Source: Apricaphanius iberus (lineage: Eukaryota > Chordata > Actinopteri > Cyprinodontiformes > Aphaniidae). Taken from it: 64,000 nucleotides of DNA. The translations under genes were made by a program, and so were the position numbers. Under the pieces are notes generated by a model. That model ran no database searches. It was not told where the DNA came from and worked only from the letters and a program-made list of their open reading frames with translations. Where the stretch lies: contig JAPXFQ010000119.1 of assembly GCA_028564705.1 (NCBI GenBank), forward strand, positions 186,001 to 250,000, read 5' to 3'. Shown piece by piece: positions 45,938 through 59,400 of the stretch (its first letter is position 1; each line of letters opens with the position of its first letter).

Positions 45938-48250
45938 ACAGTATTTAGAGTCCCTTGCAAATACCCTTTAATTCCTTATACATTGTGACACATGACTAAA
46001 TCTAAGTTTTAATAGGATTTTACATGACACACTAACACAAAGAGATGAAAAAAACTGTACAGTTGAAGAAAAACGATGATTTTCTTATTCATTTCTGCAA
46101 ATATCTGAAAAAAAGCAGGATGAATTTGACACTGGCTCTGAAACAAAAAACAAGTTCAATCTAATAGGTTTCAAAAGTCACCTTATTATTAAGTCAGTTG
46201 TTCTATGAAGGCTTGCAAACATTTCAGATTAGTGAGCAAACAGCATCATGCTGACCAGTGTCAACAAGAAATGATTTCCCCTGGAACATCTGAACAAAGC
46301 TCTGTTCAACCCATCATCAGTAGAAAGGGTATTGCACAACTACCAAGACAAGGCCACCCCACCCAAACTGATAGGGTGGGCAAAGTTAGACTTAATGAAA
46401 TGGTAAATGAACTAATCTTATATAATCAAAGTGCTTTACACTGGAGCACCATTCACCCTTTCACATTCACAAACGTGCGAATTGCATGATACCACTTTTT
46501 TCAAAACGATACTTCAGTCTGAGTACTTGCCAATAACCAATGCTGATACTTCTACCACAAAAAAACATGCAATGAATTGAAAGACAGGTTTTATTATCTT
46601 CTCTGCTTGTTACAAAAGATTATTGTGAATTAGATTTTAAAAAATGAAATATTAACAAAAATGACCAAAAACTGACCACAAACGTTTCAAGTAAATAGAC
46701 ATTTACTGTAAAATTACTGCAGTGTGTCCACATTTTGAGTATCGGTTGATGGTATCGATACGATGTGAGTACATTAGAACAGTATCGGCCCCGATATCTG
46801 ATACAAGTATAGGCATCGGTGCATCCCTATGGCCCACACATTCACACACTGATAAAGAGCTGGATCCAAACTTGGGGTTAAGCGCCTTGCTCAGGGGCAC
46901 ATCGATATGTAACAAGAGGAAGCTGGAATTTAACCTATGACCCCCCGATTGCAAGACAACTACTCTAAAGGATGAGAAGGGATGTGACAAAATATTGATG
47001 CGCCGATATTTCATGATATTTTATGTCACGATATTGAATGGATATTTAAAAGCAAAGCATAAAGTTTTATGCAAAATTTGTTTCTTTAGAACTTAAATGG
47101 AACTATTATTTACAGTAATTTCTGCATTAAAATTGAAACTATGACTCGTTAATCAGTGTTTGTTTTCATGTTTTCATGTCCTTCGTTCAAATGGATCAAC
47201 TAGATCTAGTAAAAAAGAACTGGATGTTTTAAAAACGAAACAGAATGCTGTGAGTTTTTCTACAGGTAAATTCAGTTGTAAGATCACAATCCTAAGATCT
47301 TACTCATAGTATTGCAATATATCATATCGCCCCCCTGTATTATGATACATATCATACATATCAAATTTATGCTGATACACATCCCTACTACTGAGCTACA
47401 GTCGCCTGACTTAATCAGGAAAGCAGGCAAAGGTTCCTGGATACTCTGGAGGAGCTGCAGGCAGCTGAAACCAAGGTGGGAATATCTGCCAACAGGACAA
47501 CTATTAGCCATGCGCTCCACAACTTTGGCGTTTTTTGGAAGAGTGGAAGGAAGACAGCTACTGCTGAAAAAAATCCATTTGAAGTCCTTTTTTTTTAGTT
47601 TCCCTGAAAGCTTGTAGAGGACAAACCAAACATGTAACGAGGTGAGAGAAAATCAAAGCTGAAGTTTTTAGGAAAATATTCTGAATACCAGGTCGGGTGA
47701 AACAGGACTTCATGTCACCCTCTTCTTCACATTGAAACATAGTGGTGGCATCATCATGCTGTGGGAATGATTTTCTTCAGCAATGAGTATGAGGATGGTT
47801 AATTGAAGGTGGATGGGGGATACAAACACAAGCACAGCGACTTCAGAAGACTTAAGATTAGAGAAAAGGCTCCACTTCAAGCAGGACAACGAAATGGAAC
47901 ATCCAGCCAGAGCAGCAATGGAATGGTTTAGACCAAAGCATTTCCTGTGTCCAGACCCAAATGCCGTGTAGAATATGTGGCAGGACTTGAACATTTATGT
48001 TGACAGACCCTATCTATCCAATTTGATCAGGCCTCACATATTTGCTGTATACAAAATGGCAGACGAAGCTTGCTACTGTTAATGCAGCGAAATGTGTTTC
48101 TACAAAGTAATAACTCAAGATAGATGAATACACACCACAAAAAAAAAAAATCAAAAGTACAGCATGTCACTGACCTTCTGCTTCATTGATACTCTAGGTT
48201 ATCACATACCATCCCAATAAGATACATTGAAATTGCAGTGATAAAGTGAC
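45938..48250 (+). mobile_element. Tc1-like relic hosting a SINE that hosts two MITEs
   Basis: Outer Tc1 sequence runs from a TIR-like start (cacagtatttagagtccctt) through ctgttcaacccatcatcagt and caaggccaccccacccaaac, is broken at about 46385, and resumes at about 47407 with aagcaggcaaaggttcctgg, ctggaggagctgcaggcagc, gaaacatagtggtggcatca and agccagagcagcaatggaat. There is no intact frame. Confidence 0.75.
46385..47407 (-). mobile_element. SINE split by two MITEs
   Basis: SINE segments: 46398-46476 (aaatggtaaatgaactaatc ... ttcacattcac), 46831-46961 (ggggttaagcgccttgctca ... ccgattgcaagacaactact) and 47388-47407 (actactgagctacagtcgcc). Together they match the copy at 25751-26013. The first gap (46477-46830) is a TAGGGATGCAC-family MITE ending gcatcggtgcatcccta; the second (about 46962-47387) is a different MITE with AAGGGATGTGAC and, inverse, AGGGATGTGTATCAGC ends. 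Confidence 0.72.
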
Positions 48251-51200
48251 ATCAGCTGCCCAGAGGAAGTGTGGCAGATGAGGTCAAACAGTTACCGTAA
48301 GTCTGTGAGTGACAGCATTAATGGGGAGTGGGGCTAAATTTAAATTGTGAGGACTTGTGCTACAGCCTTGACTCATGGAACGAACAATGCTCAAAAACTG
48401 AAACGTTTTTTTTTTTGTGTGTGTGTGTGTTTTCTTATTGCCTTAAAACACCACTGCCAGGCATCCGTATGACCTAATAACACATTATTTAAAGAACTTC
48501 ATTGAAAAACCCTTCACTGATTCATCAAGCTGTTAGAGAAAAGGGAAATGTACCCAACTTAAAAAAAAAGGAATTACAATGTGAATCCATAGTTCAGGTA
48601 ATGTTCTCAATATTGCTGATAATTTACAAAGTAGGTTTATTGGAAGGAGAAAAAGCATCAGTGCGCATAGGGGAAGAGATTTTATTGATCCGCGTTAAAA
48701 AGTGACCTCTTTCTTTAAAGATTCTCTCATGATGTCCTGCTGAGGACTTCGGCAGCTTTGTTTTCCGGATGGATCTGGGGGCCAGCTGGGCTCTCAGAGG
48801 CAGCTGATTGGATGGGGCAGTGGAAAGCAGGAGCACTGAGTTTTCCCACCAGGAGAGAGGACTTTGAAACAAGAGCAGCTTCTCTGAAGCTTTGTCAAAC
48901 ACTGATAAACCTGTCAGATATTGCAGCATCTCTGAAAGAATTTGTTCTACAGTATACGAGTCTTTTCAATTACAAAATACATTTAAAGTACATGTTGTAA
49001 CTCATATCAACCAAGTGTCTTCTAAGAGCTGCTGTGGATGGGATGCTAGGAAGGTTTTCCAGCAGAAGTCAGTCTTGCAACTAATCTTAAGAGGCCTCTG
49101 ACTGAAGAATATTGTTGTATGAAAGTCTCATGACTATCATATGTCAAACTTGTTCTGGGTGACCCCATTGATCTTATCCGCCTCATTAGCAAAGCCTGTA
49201 CAGAAAAGAAACAAAGTACTAAACTTCTAATTACGTATTTGCCGACTAAGACCCAAAGATGACACCAGAGACAGCCCAAAGCATCAGCTAACAAAGAAGG
49301 GGTTAGCACCATGGATTCTATGTAAAAAAAAAAGAAAAAAAGAAAGCCTATTTGTTTCCCTTAAAATTGTTTCATATTTAATTAAGAGAAGGCAATTACA
49401 AGTTTAATATGCGGGTTGTTCTCTTGAATAACGTCAGAGATGTTCACAAATCATTTTATTTCCACCAAGTCAAGCCTCAATTCTATCATTCCAAGTCAGT
49501 CGGTATTCCCAAGTCTCTAATGGACGAAATACATATATATTTATTAAATCCATGACATCTAGTGCATCTCTAACTCTCCACCATCCAAAAAAACCCCAGC
49601 TAAAAACAGTTTTTTATTATTTTGAAAATGTATTAAATGTAATTTTACCCAGGTAGAAATATAAATGTTTTAAGAAAAGCAATGAGAATACATTATTACC
49701 TGCTGGATTTCTACTGCTTTAATACATATTGCACTTAATGTGGATGGAGGAATTTTCTTCCTCCCACTCTGAGGTTGATCATTTTTAATATTTAATAATA
49801 TTGAGAATAATGTTGATCTTCTGAATAATTGGAACAGGAAGTGGGGCTTTTATCATTATTTTTTTCAGCAGGAAGTGATCTCATATTGATGCATCTAGCT
49901 TAACAGCAATGAGATAAGTTATGTTTTTTTATTTTTTATTTTTTATTCCTAAATGATCCAACGTCATTTAGTACAATGGTCAGTAAGAGACATTCATGTA
50001 TTCATAATCTTGAAGCTACAGCTAACATGAACATCCCATAATTCTCCAAAATCACATGAAGCGTACCCTTTCACAGTAAAACGTGTGCACCGGCTGCAAT
50101 CTCTAGATCACATACTTACTTTATTTACAAAGATCAGAGTCTCATATCAGACCCGGAGTCCAAGTCAACTCTCAAGACTTTTGTTTTTGCAATTAAAGTG
50201 TGATTGGAGTTGAGGCCTCAAACTCAAGTCACCATGTCTGCCCAAGTTAAAGAGTTTCAGCTGACGGTCTCAGACAACCGTTGGCCAGGCCTGGAGTTAG
50301 ACGTGTGAGAGAAGTACGGCAGGTTTATCGTTTTTTTGTATCTTTTTGCTCATTGTGTTTTCTGAAGCGTTCATCCTTAAGGCTACTCTGGCACACATAT
50401 CTGAACTGCTATCTCTGTACATTGTGTCTGTGTCAGCAGCAGCAGCATGAGAAATGGGGGCGAGCTGGGTCCTCAGTTTCGCGGATATGGGCTGTGAGCC
50501 CAGATGTAAACAGCTTCTGCAAAAAGTTTCCAGTTTCATCTGTTTTCGTCTCTCCTGGAAAGGTTGCGTGACGAGTCTTCCCACTGGGGGGTGGCAGCAC
50601 TGGGAGCATTGTTTCGCCCTACCCTTACCTGATGTTGTGGGCTTTATCGCTGCATCTGCCCTGCCACTTAGCCGCCCCCACCTCCACCGTGTAGGGATTA
50701 AGTGCGCTCATTGTGAGACACAAGGAGCTATATTTGGAGCTCACTGACACAGTTTTCCTACTCAATGAAGTGGTTTAGTTTGAACCATACAGTTATTTTA
50801 ACATTATTTTTTTACATTTGTATTAAAGTGAAGAATGCTAATTTTCTTGATTCATTGCAGAAATTGCAGTCTCTAGATGCGCAAAAATGGTTGAGAAATA
50901 TCATTATACTTTGAGGACTATGAAGAAAGCAACAGAGGAGGGCTGTTATTTTTCAGCTGATTTGTTGTAGGAATTAAATATATCGATCGGTCAGTTCAGT
51001 GACTGATCCATTAATTTGAGTAAAATAACATACAGAAAAAAAAAAACATACAGAGAAGGTAGTTTCAAAAACAACTTATTAGTTTTCATTGTTTGAACTA
51101 TCGATTTTAAGCCGGTCCGTATTTTGAATACCGTGAATAATCTTCATTGTTTATGAGCACCAGCGGTCTGCTAAAAGCAAACCACACCAATCAGAAACAA

Positions 51201-51329
51201 TCATGTGGAGCTCAGTCACTGTGTTAAATTAAGAACCAAAGAACAAAGTAAAAACTCTGGTCAGATGGAGTGACTCATGTTGAATCATTTAAAACGACTC
51301 TTTGTATCAGTCAAGAACCTTTGAAGACA
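48251..51329. other. intergenic, no gene
   Basis: No recognised gene. 48690-48920 is a GC-balanced single-copy block with a possible regulatory role; 50280-50750 is another. A (GT)n run sits at 48416-48430. Confidence 0.35.
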
Positions 51330-52690
51330 CAATTTGTTACTCAAAAAATGAAGAATGAATTCTTACGAATGCAGCAAAACACAGTGAAATAGATAATCAA
51401 AACAATCTCTTGCCAATGTGCCATAGATTCTATAATGGGGTTCAGGTCAGGCCAGTGTGATCGAGAGATTTGCTGGCCATTCAAATACAATAATGGTCAT
51501 TGAACCAGGTTTTGGTACTTTTGGAACTGTGGGCAGGTGCCAAGTCCTGCTCGAAAATGAAGTCAGCATTTCGTAAAGCTCGTCTCCGAAAGGAAGCATG
51601 AAGTACTCCAAAATGTCCTGGTAGATGGCTGTGTTGACTCTGGACTTAATAAAGCGCCGTGGACCAACAACAGCAGAGGACATGGATCCCCAGATTAATA
51701 CAAACTGCGGCAACTTCACACTGGACTTCTTAGGCTACGTCCACACTAAGCCGATAAGGTTATACGGGGAGTTAGACGCCTAATGTTATCCACTCAACAC
51801 GAGCATTTTCGCCCCGTTTAAGTTCCCATGATTGCGCAATACCATACAGACCTGTGCAAATACTGGGCATGCGCGAAAAGACGCACGGAACACGCGTATA
51901 ACCTACGTGACGCCAGCGCCTACATAATACATCACATACATCTCTTACCCGGCTAATAGTTATCCGGCCACAGACCTTAAACGACGCCGGGTTAATGTGG
52001 ACGATAGGGGGGTGTACACTAAATAATTATACGTTTAAGGCATTAGCCGGCATAGTGTGGACGTGGCCTTAGATCGTGTGCCTCTCCTTTCGTCTTCATA
52101 CTGGGACCTTGGTTTCCAAATGAGTTGTAAAATTTGCTCTCATTAGAAAAGAGGACTTTGAAACATGAGCTGAGTTGTTCAGGAGCAGCTTGACAAGAGG
52201 AATAAGACATCTGAAGCCCCCTGTCCAGGGGTTGGAGACTCCTGATGCACTACCTCCAGCCTCAGTCCACTCCTTATGAAGGTCCCCAACACTTTTGAAT
52301 GGCCTTCCCCTGCTGCTTGTGCAACGCTTTCTTTCACACTTTTCCCTTCCACTTAACTTTCTATTAAAGTGCTTTAATACAGCTCTTTGGGAAGATCCAA
52401 CTATTTTTTTTTCCACAATGATCTTTTGAGGCTTTCTCTCCTTATGAAGGATGTCAATGATGGTTTTCTCCTCAACTGTCAGGTCAGCAGTCTTCCTCAT
52501 AATTGTGATTCCTGTTAAACCAGACTGAGAGACCATTAAAAGGCTCAGGAACCCTTTGCAGGTGTTTTGGAATAACTAGCTGGTCAAAGTGTTATACTTT
52601 GAGTCCTAAAATATTGAACCTTTTCACAGTATTCTAATTTTCTGAAATGTTGAATTTGGGGTTTTCATAAGCTGTAAACCATAATCATAA
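51330..52690 (-). mobile_element. second Tc1-like family, with MITE insert
   Basis: Minus-strand 52096-52536 encodes a degenerate Tc1 transposase N-terminus (MRKTADLTVEEKTIIDILHK; LSGREKCERKRCTSS; DLHKEWTEAGGSAS), and 51447-51719 its later part (LPQFVLIWGSMSSAVVGP; VNTAIYQDILEYFMLP). Frame breaks are frequent. The tail near 52620-52690 has attttctgaaatgttgaatt and ggggttttcataagctgtaa. Confidence 0.8.
51733..52068. mobile_element. MITE with TTA duplication (PIF/Harbinger-like)
   Basis: Ends are GGCTACGTCCACACTAAGCC and, inverse, GGCCACGTCCACACTATGCC, flanked on both sides by TTA (51730-51732 and 52069-52071). A 3-bp TWA duplication suits PIF/Harbinger. The 336-bp interior is CpG-rich and non-coding. 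It splits the Tc1-like transposase relic. Confidence 0.78.
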
Positions 52691-54380
52691 AAACCTTTAA
52701 CAAATGAAATACCTGGCTTTTCATGGTGTGCTATTTGGAGGTCAAGTAGGGATACCTTACCCTTGTTTAACATATATACATTACCTGCATTGGTTTTATT
52801 AGTTTTATTTTTGTAAATGCATATTTTGAAAATATCTTTCTTCTGGTCAGATTTGTTATTTTACAGTTATTTCACATATTTATATTTGTTTTAATCTTTA
52901 GAATTTGAACATAACCATCTATTTTGTCCAATTAAATATTCTTTAAATAAATCATATGCTAAGATCTTAGAACAAATATTCAAGTACTCAATACTTTAGC
53001 AGCCTTTTACCAAAAACTTTTTCATCTCTTATTCAAGTAATTTTCCTTGGTTTACTACTTTGTACTTTTACTTGAGTAAAAGGCATGTTGAAGTAGTGCT
53101 ATTTTTACCTAGCACAATTTACGGCTACTTCTCCCACCTCTGGTTGTAACTACAGCAAAGCACGAATCTTCAAAGTTAAACGCAAAAGCCCCAGTGCACG
53201 ATTGAAATGTTTATTTTTTAAAGAAATTTTAATCTAATAGATATGGCCTACATGGCTTAATTTGTGTTGTGCTATGGAAATAATTCTACTGAACAGAAAA
53301 GATTGATAGAGTTTGAATACTTTTGCAAGGAACTGTGAATCATCATGCAAATCAACTAACCAAATCAGAAAGGTAGAGAGAGATCAGAATTTGATGCATT
53401 TCTCTTTGGGAGAAGGAAATTCTGAAGTATTTCTCCAACCCTCTGACAGCTTGAAAGAGGTGACGCCTTCAGTCCACAGTGAGCCACCGTCACAAAGAGA
53501 GGATGACCTTGCCTTTGGCCTCTTGGCTGTCTGACAAAGCAATCCCCATGCTGTAGTGCAGTACGGCTGTCCTCTAAATGAAAGTAGCTGAGAGGCGAAG
53601 GGCAAAGAAGCCTATGGAATATCAATGTGCGATGCTCTCAATTAAGATTAAAGCTTCGAATGGAATCCTATGGAGCTGCTTCCCTAAGAAATGCTTGACA
53701 TTTTACCCTTGCTGACTAGATAGAAAAAAAAAGGGGTCCACCACTAACTAGCTGCCCCCTCCTCAGCTGTGTCTTCTTTCTCTGAATTTGCTCTGTAGAT
53801 ATTGACTTAGGCTAGAGTCACACTTCTGAGAAATAAGTGAAATGGATCATCTTACTGCCCGTGGATGATAAGAATGCTGAAATATGAAAAAGCGTCAGGA
53901 TCAGCAAAATGACAAACCAGGGCTGGGGGTGGGGGTGGGGGTGGGGGGGGGTGGATGTGAGGCAGTCATGATAAACCCTTGGAGACAAATTCCCTACAGC
54001 TACAGACGGAGAAATGAGGAGCGATGAACGTGGGGAAAGAAAATATACATCTCCTGTGTTACTCGGCTTAAATGAATGTTTAAAATAGACCCTCATTAAT
54101 TTAAAATACATGTATTCCCTCAGAGCCAAAAAAAAAAAAAAAAAAGAGAAAAATATCAAGTAGGCTGCACCTGCACGGATTGTATAAGGATAAAACCCCC
54201 AGCAGGAGAATTTGTCTTCCAAAAAAACACAGCTATGATCAGATGAAAAGTAGATTTATTACATGGGAACATCACTCAGCTTCGGTTTAACAAATGAAGC
54301 GGGCCCACATGCCTTTTTTCCTTTCTTTTTTTTACTCGCATACATCATCTGCCATTTACATGTACGTTTCAAAGCTGCAC
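52691..54380. other. intergenic, Tc1 tail and low-complexity DNA
   Basis: 53225-53340 is the right tail of a Tc1-like copy (tttgaatacttttgcaagga). A (GGGGGT)n tract occupies 53922-53951 and an A17 run 54128-54144. No gene is recognised. Confidence 0.4.
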
Positions 54381-54389
54381 ATTTTTGAG

Positions 54390-54610
54390 CTTTGTTCCTT
54401 TAAATCAATACAACGTTTTAGCAGTTTGTTAAGATTCAGCAGATGTCGTTCCTGGCCTTGGGTTTGAATATGAAATACGAGCTGGTATTTACTTGGAACG
54501 GAGCTGCGCATTTCCCGGTGATTTACAGAGCTCCATGTTGGTTGTTTGCCTCTGATCTTGAAGATTAATACAGATTATGATGATGTTTGCAGTGTGAATC
54601 TGCCTATGCC
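54390..54610. promoter_or_regulatory. candidate conserved non-coding block
   Basis: This is a single-copy, GC-balanced segment without frames or repeat words and with several homeodomain-like cores (gattaatacagattatgatg). Its character contrasts with the repeats around it. Conservation cannot be measured here, so this is a guess for testing. Confidence 0.25.
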
Positions 54611-54942
54611 ATCACATATATATATAGTCAAATAAGTAAGAAACACATTTTTTGATCATCTTATTGAAAGTTTTGTACCTCCAGGTGGAGCTAAGCAAAA
54701 TGCACAACGTTGATCTAATGTTTTGTTGCTTAAAGTAAGATAGCCGAGGCTGATTATGGAAACAGTGAGGAAAATAGGATCAAAATGGAGGCGAGCGTGT
54801 AAACTCCACCCTTGATAAACAGAATTCCACATCACGCTCCAACTCTGCAGTTAACTGAATCAATGCAATTCCACTTGTGCTGATCTTGCAGACTGAGCCC
54901 CTTCCCCCCCAACCTCCCTCTCTTTCTCTATCTTCCCCTCGC

Positions 54943-54944
<2 letters not shown>

Positions 54945-54972
<28 letters not shown>
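54945..54972. repeat. (CA)n microsatellite
   Basis: Fourteen CA units are directly visible, followed by a less regular extension. Confidence 0.95.
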
Positions 54973-54975
<3 letters not shown>

Positions 54976-56209
54976 CACACACATCTGTCTCCCTCCCCGC
55001 ACAGGTCTACCCATCGTAACACATTAGCAGCAGAAGCCATCACACAATCAAGACAAGGCAGCGTATGAGACGTCAGGCCAATTTGTTTCCCTCTCCGAGC
55101 TACATCACATTAGCAGGGTGGCTATATACCCTTGAGCTAATTCCAAGTTCATGCAGCTGAAGCGCGCCGCTGGACAGCAGAGCAGTTGTGTCAGCACTTT
55201 TCAGACGGCTGCTGACATGTATCCAGTAGACTGACATGTATGAAACAGGCCTGACAGTTTTGTTTTTGTTTAGTCTTTTCCTCTGGATGTCCTTTTTTTG
55301 GTTGAAACCCTGAAAGCTAAAAATGGTGTCCCTCAAGGCCCCTAAGGAGAGAGAGAACGTGAGCAGAGTCAGAAAATAATACCAAAAAAAAAACATGTCA
55401 TCTTGTGTCAGAGGTCTGGACATGGGATGATGGGTCAGCTAAGTGAAAGGAGATGATAATACTCATCAGCCGATTCATTAGTCACATCAAGAAAATTATC
55501 AAACACATAAATAAAAATAATAAAAAAAGACTACTTGTTCCCAAAGGACTAGTGGGGATTAGATTAGAATAAGGTGGCACTGTATAAAACGTGCCGTCGT
55601 ACAAACAAAGCTGGTTCTGGTGTGATGCTAAGTTGGACCAAACAGAAGTGGTTCCTGGACACACTGCTCTAGAAAACTGCTTTTTTTTTTTTTTTTTTTG
55701 TCGCTCAAAATATTTCACAAACCTGGATTTATTTTTACATTTACATTATGTTGATTTTATATAACAGAGTAACACAAAGTACAGAGAATCTCTTCTAATT
55801 TAGAGGGCAAATTGACCAGTCACATGGTAGGCATGGAGATGGGCCGAAGGTGAAAAGAAGCAGCTGAATGAGGAAGAAAAAGGTGCAGGGTTCTTGGTCC
55901 CAAATGGGATAGTCTGGGTATTTTCTGGGAGTTTCACACACAATAATCTTTTAAAGAAAATGGGCTGAAAAAGTGAAAATATCTAATAAAATATCTGGAC
56001 GGCATAGAAGAGACATCATGATTTCTCAGCGCACCCCAACTCTTCCCGCCTCCCCGCTCATGCTCCAAACTTTGGCCATCCTCTCTCCGTGCCTCCTGGC
56101 ACTGCCCACTTTGGTAGAATTTTTCAAATGTTACCCGGGGGCGGAATAATGCTTTGTCATGGGGTTCAGTTACTCTTTCAGACACCTTGTTAAATGTCAA
56201 ATCTGGGAC

Positions 56210-56450
56210 TAAGTGTACCTAATACGCATGCTGGTGAGTTTATGTATCCTATCTCATCACAATATTATTCTCAACTATTCTACCTCCTTGGCCTCAGTGG
56301 AGCAGAAGATAAATTTGACTCAGCATGGTCAGTCAATAGTGCAATTATCTGCTGTCTGTCTTGCTTAATTAAACATATAAGTGGCCACTCGAGAACTAAT
56401 GATAGCCATCGTCTCATTCATGGCTCCATCAGATTTGGCAGAACCACTAC
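56210..56450. promoter_or_regulatory. candidate regulatory block with Maf site
   Basis: At 56316-56325 there is TGACTCAGCA, the full TRE core plus one GCA flank of a Maf recognition element. Within 100 bases follow gcaattatctg, cttaattaaac and actaatgatag, AT cores of homeodomain type. The block is single-copy and non-coding. Confidence 0.35.
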
Positions 56451-59400
56451 TTGACCCTGGTGTGGATTGACCGCCATTACATCCTGCAACTGTATCCTCC
56501 ATTCCTCCCATCCTCCTTTTCCCTGTCGCATGTTTCAGGATGTGGCTCTCAGCCCCCCCCCCCCAAAAAAAAAAAAAAAAAACTGTCAGAGGGAAAAATG
56601 CAATTACTGCGAGATTATCATACTGCTTCCGTTTGACTTTTCTGACTGAATTCATGAATACATATGAATCCATCTTGCATCTCTATCTGAAGCAGCCTCC
56701 TCCCACTCTCCTCCCCCCCATCCTGAATGTGTCAAATCTGAGTTTGCCTGGCGGTATTTTTCTTTGTTTCTCCAAAATTGTTTTCTCACACTAAGACACA
56801 AGTATTAATCACCCCCCCCCCCCCCCCCCCCCCCGGAAAGAAAAGGACCAACCAAAAGTCCAACTCACAAAGAATCTCTGCATAATTTTGCTTGAGTGAA
56901 AATAAATGATCCACAATTCAAACGTATTTCAGCAATTTTATAGTAAAGTTGTGTGTTTATGGCAGGTGGATTCCTCTGTGTATTGCTGGGGTCGGGTGAA
57001 GGCTGTAAAATGTCACAGAAAGCTCAACTGGTTTCAGCTGGATGAACAAACTTTTTTATGTTATTTTCCTTCTTTTTTTTTATTCATGTACAGATAGAAA
57101 ACACATACTGTGCAATTTACTATAAAATCTGACTGTGGCTTCTCTACACTGTTCTCAGTTTTGGAAGAAAAAAAAGAATCTGCCTCTACACAGTCTCTAG
57201 ATTTAAAAATGATGTAAGAAATATCACCAATAGGTGACAGTGGTGTCAAAATGAACCTAGTGGCACTGGTTATTAGTTTAAGGGAGCAGATATATATTTT
57301 TAAAAGCCTGGTTCAGACTTCCTTTTCCTTGTAATTAATGAAAGTATAGTTTTAAAACAATATTATTTATTCACTTAGATTGTCCTTGTTGTATAAAAAG
57401 ATCTTTGATTGTCTGAAACATGAAACTGCAACAAATTAGTTGAAGATTTGGTTAAGGGGCAATCTAATTTTATGGCACCTTAACCTGTGTAGAATATATC
57501 TGAGACATTTTTCCAGGTTTTCGCCTGAATCAGTGTTCTGGGTTTGTGAATGCACAATTTAGTCCCATCTCTGGCCTCTGCTGGACACGGTCATCTGTGC
57601 ACTTTAGTTTCAGCTAAAAAAGGAATTCCCTGTAATTTCGTTGACTGATTGATTGAGTAATGATGGTATGTAAAAGGCACCTGCTACAAGGTTTAAAACC
57701 TAATTTTAAATTATGTGGGATTCACAAAAACGTGCTTAATTTATGTGCAGCAAGTGACTAAATACCAGCATTTCTACTACAACACTCAATTCCAACATTA
57801 TACATTACCTATACGTTTTATCCATAATATCTATACTGAGTCCTATTTCTCCTTGTATAGGTTCCGAATTAAAATGTACACAGCACACCGCCAGGAAGGA
57901 GGCAGCTCTCCTGAAATGTAGGCTACCAACAACCTTTGGACCTCACCACTACTCCTGTTAATAGCTCAATCTGATGGATCATTTAAGAGGCAGCTGAAGC
58001 AGACAGATGGGTAATGGATTGCATGGCAAATCATTGCTGGGATCGATGGAAGACATGCATCAATACATGGATAGAGAGCTGCTGAAATAGACACCAGAGC
58101 TAATGTGGAACAGCATAGAACATTATTATGTTGTGCACCCAGCTGAGGAGGCTAATACAAGCCGGTCCTCGCTGATAAGGTGTCCTTTTAAACAATGTAG
58201 ATGACAAACGGACTTTGATAAGCTGAATTTAAAGGGGTAGTTTAGGATTTTAAGAACAAGGCTCTGTTAAAAGCTTGTAAGCCTTTGATATCTTACCAAA
58301 GGATTCTTGGAGTCTTCATTTTGTAGAAAGAAAACTGATCAGATGACCATTGTGATGTGTTGAATAGTCATTTCAGTCTCAAAATTGTCATACTGAGTTT
58401 TATTTATCATTTTACAAACATTTAAACAATTACCACATTTGGATTAGAGTGCATGCAATTTATAAAATTAGCGATTATTTACACAGGAAATGGAGGTTGG
58501 AGGTGGTGTGTCATTAATGATCTTCCTGTATGAAACGCATACTGAGGCTGAACATAAAAAGCATTTTGGGTCAGAGTCAGTCAAATAAATGCTAATGTTA
58601 AATATAAGTTATTCATGCCTTAAATCTAGAGATTCGATCATTGATTCCTCAATTAGCAGCTGGGTTTTGGTGGTTTTTGTGGTTCTTTTCAGAAATGAGC
58701 TGGTGGGATTCAATTACACAGTTTGATTTTGATTTGCTTTCATTTTTATTAGTTTCATTTGATGTATGGTTTCATTTTTGGAATGAGTGTTTTATCACGC
58801 AGTTGCAAAAAGCTTTAATGGACCCTGTTTTTTTCTGGATAGTCCTAAAAGTGGCTTGTTTTATGTTTAATTACTTAAAATCGTCGCACTGCTTTACTAT
58901 AAGCCCTATTATCACGGAAACATAAATACTCTGTCATGCATTCTGTACCAGATGAGTGACCATAATGGGCAAACAAAGTATTTTTTTCTCAGGATAAGGG
59001 TTGTTGAGGTTTCACTATGTTTCCATTTTGTGTCATTCCTGTCCATTTTTTCTTTAGCCTTAGTTATTCTTTTCCTTAGACCACATTCTTATTTGTTTTA
59101 CTTCTGATTAGATTCTTCATATATAGTTTATTCCTTTTCACGGTTTATTGTAACAATTCTATTTTAAATGTTAGTTTTTTTCTCCTCTCGTATCTGCAAG
59201 CTGCCCCCGTAAAGAGACTTGTTCCTTGTTCCAGTAATCAACCTCCCAGTATTAAATAATTTTTTCATCTTATCCCACCTCCAATCCTGCCTGCATTTGG
59301 GTCTTTCATCAATCCACAGATCATGACATATGTTATTATAAACCAATAACTCATATTTTTCAGAATATTTTGTGTTTTGGGCTGGAAAAATATAATAAAG

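Noticed and set aside
54128..54144. poly(A) run as a retrogene tail
   Set aside because: No coding relic lies upstream on either strand.
58641..58925. 94-residue Phe/Trp-rich frame
   Set aside because: Composition comes from T-rich DNA; no start context or family match.
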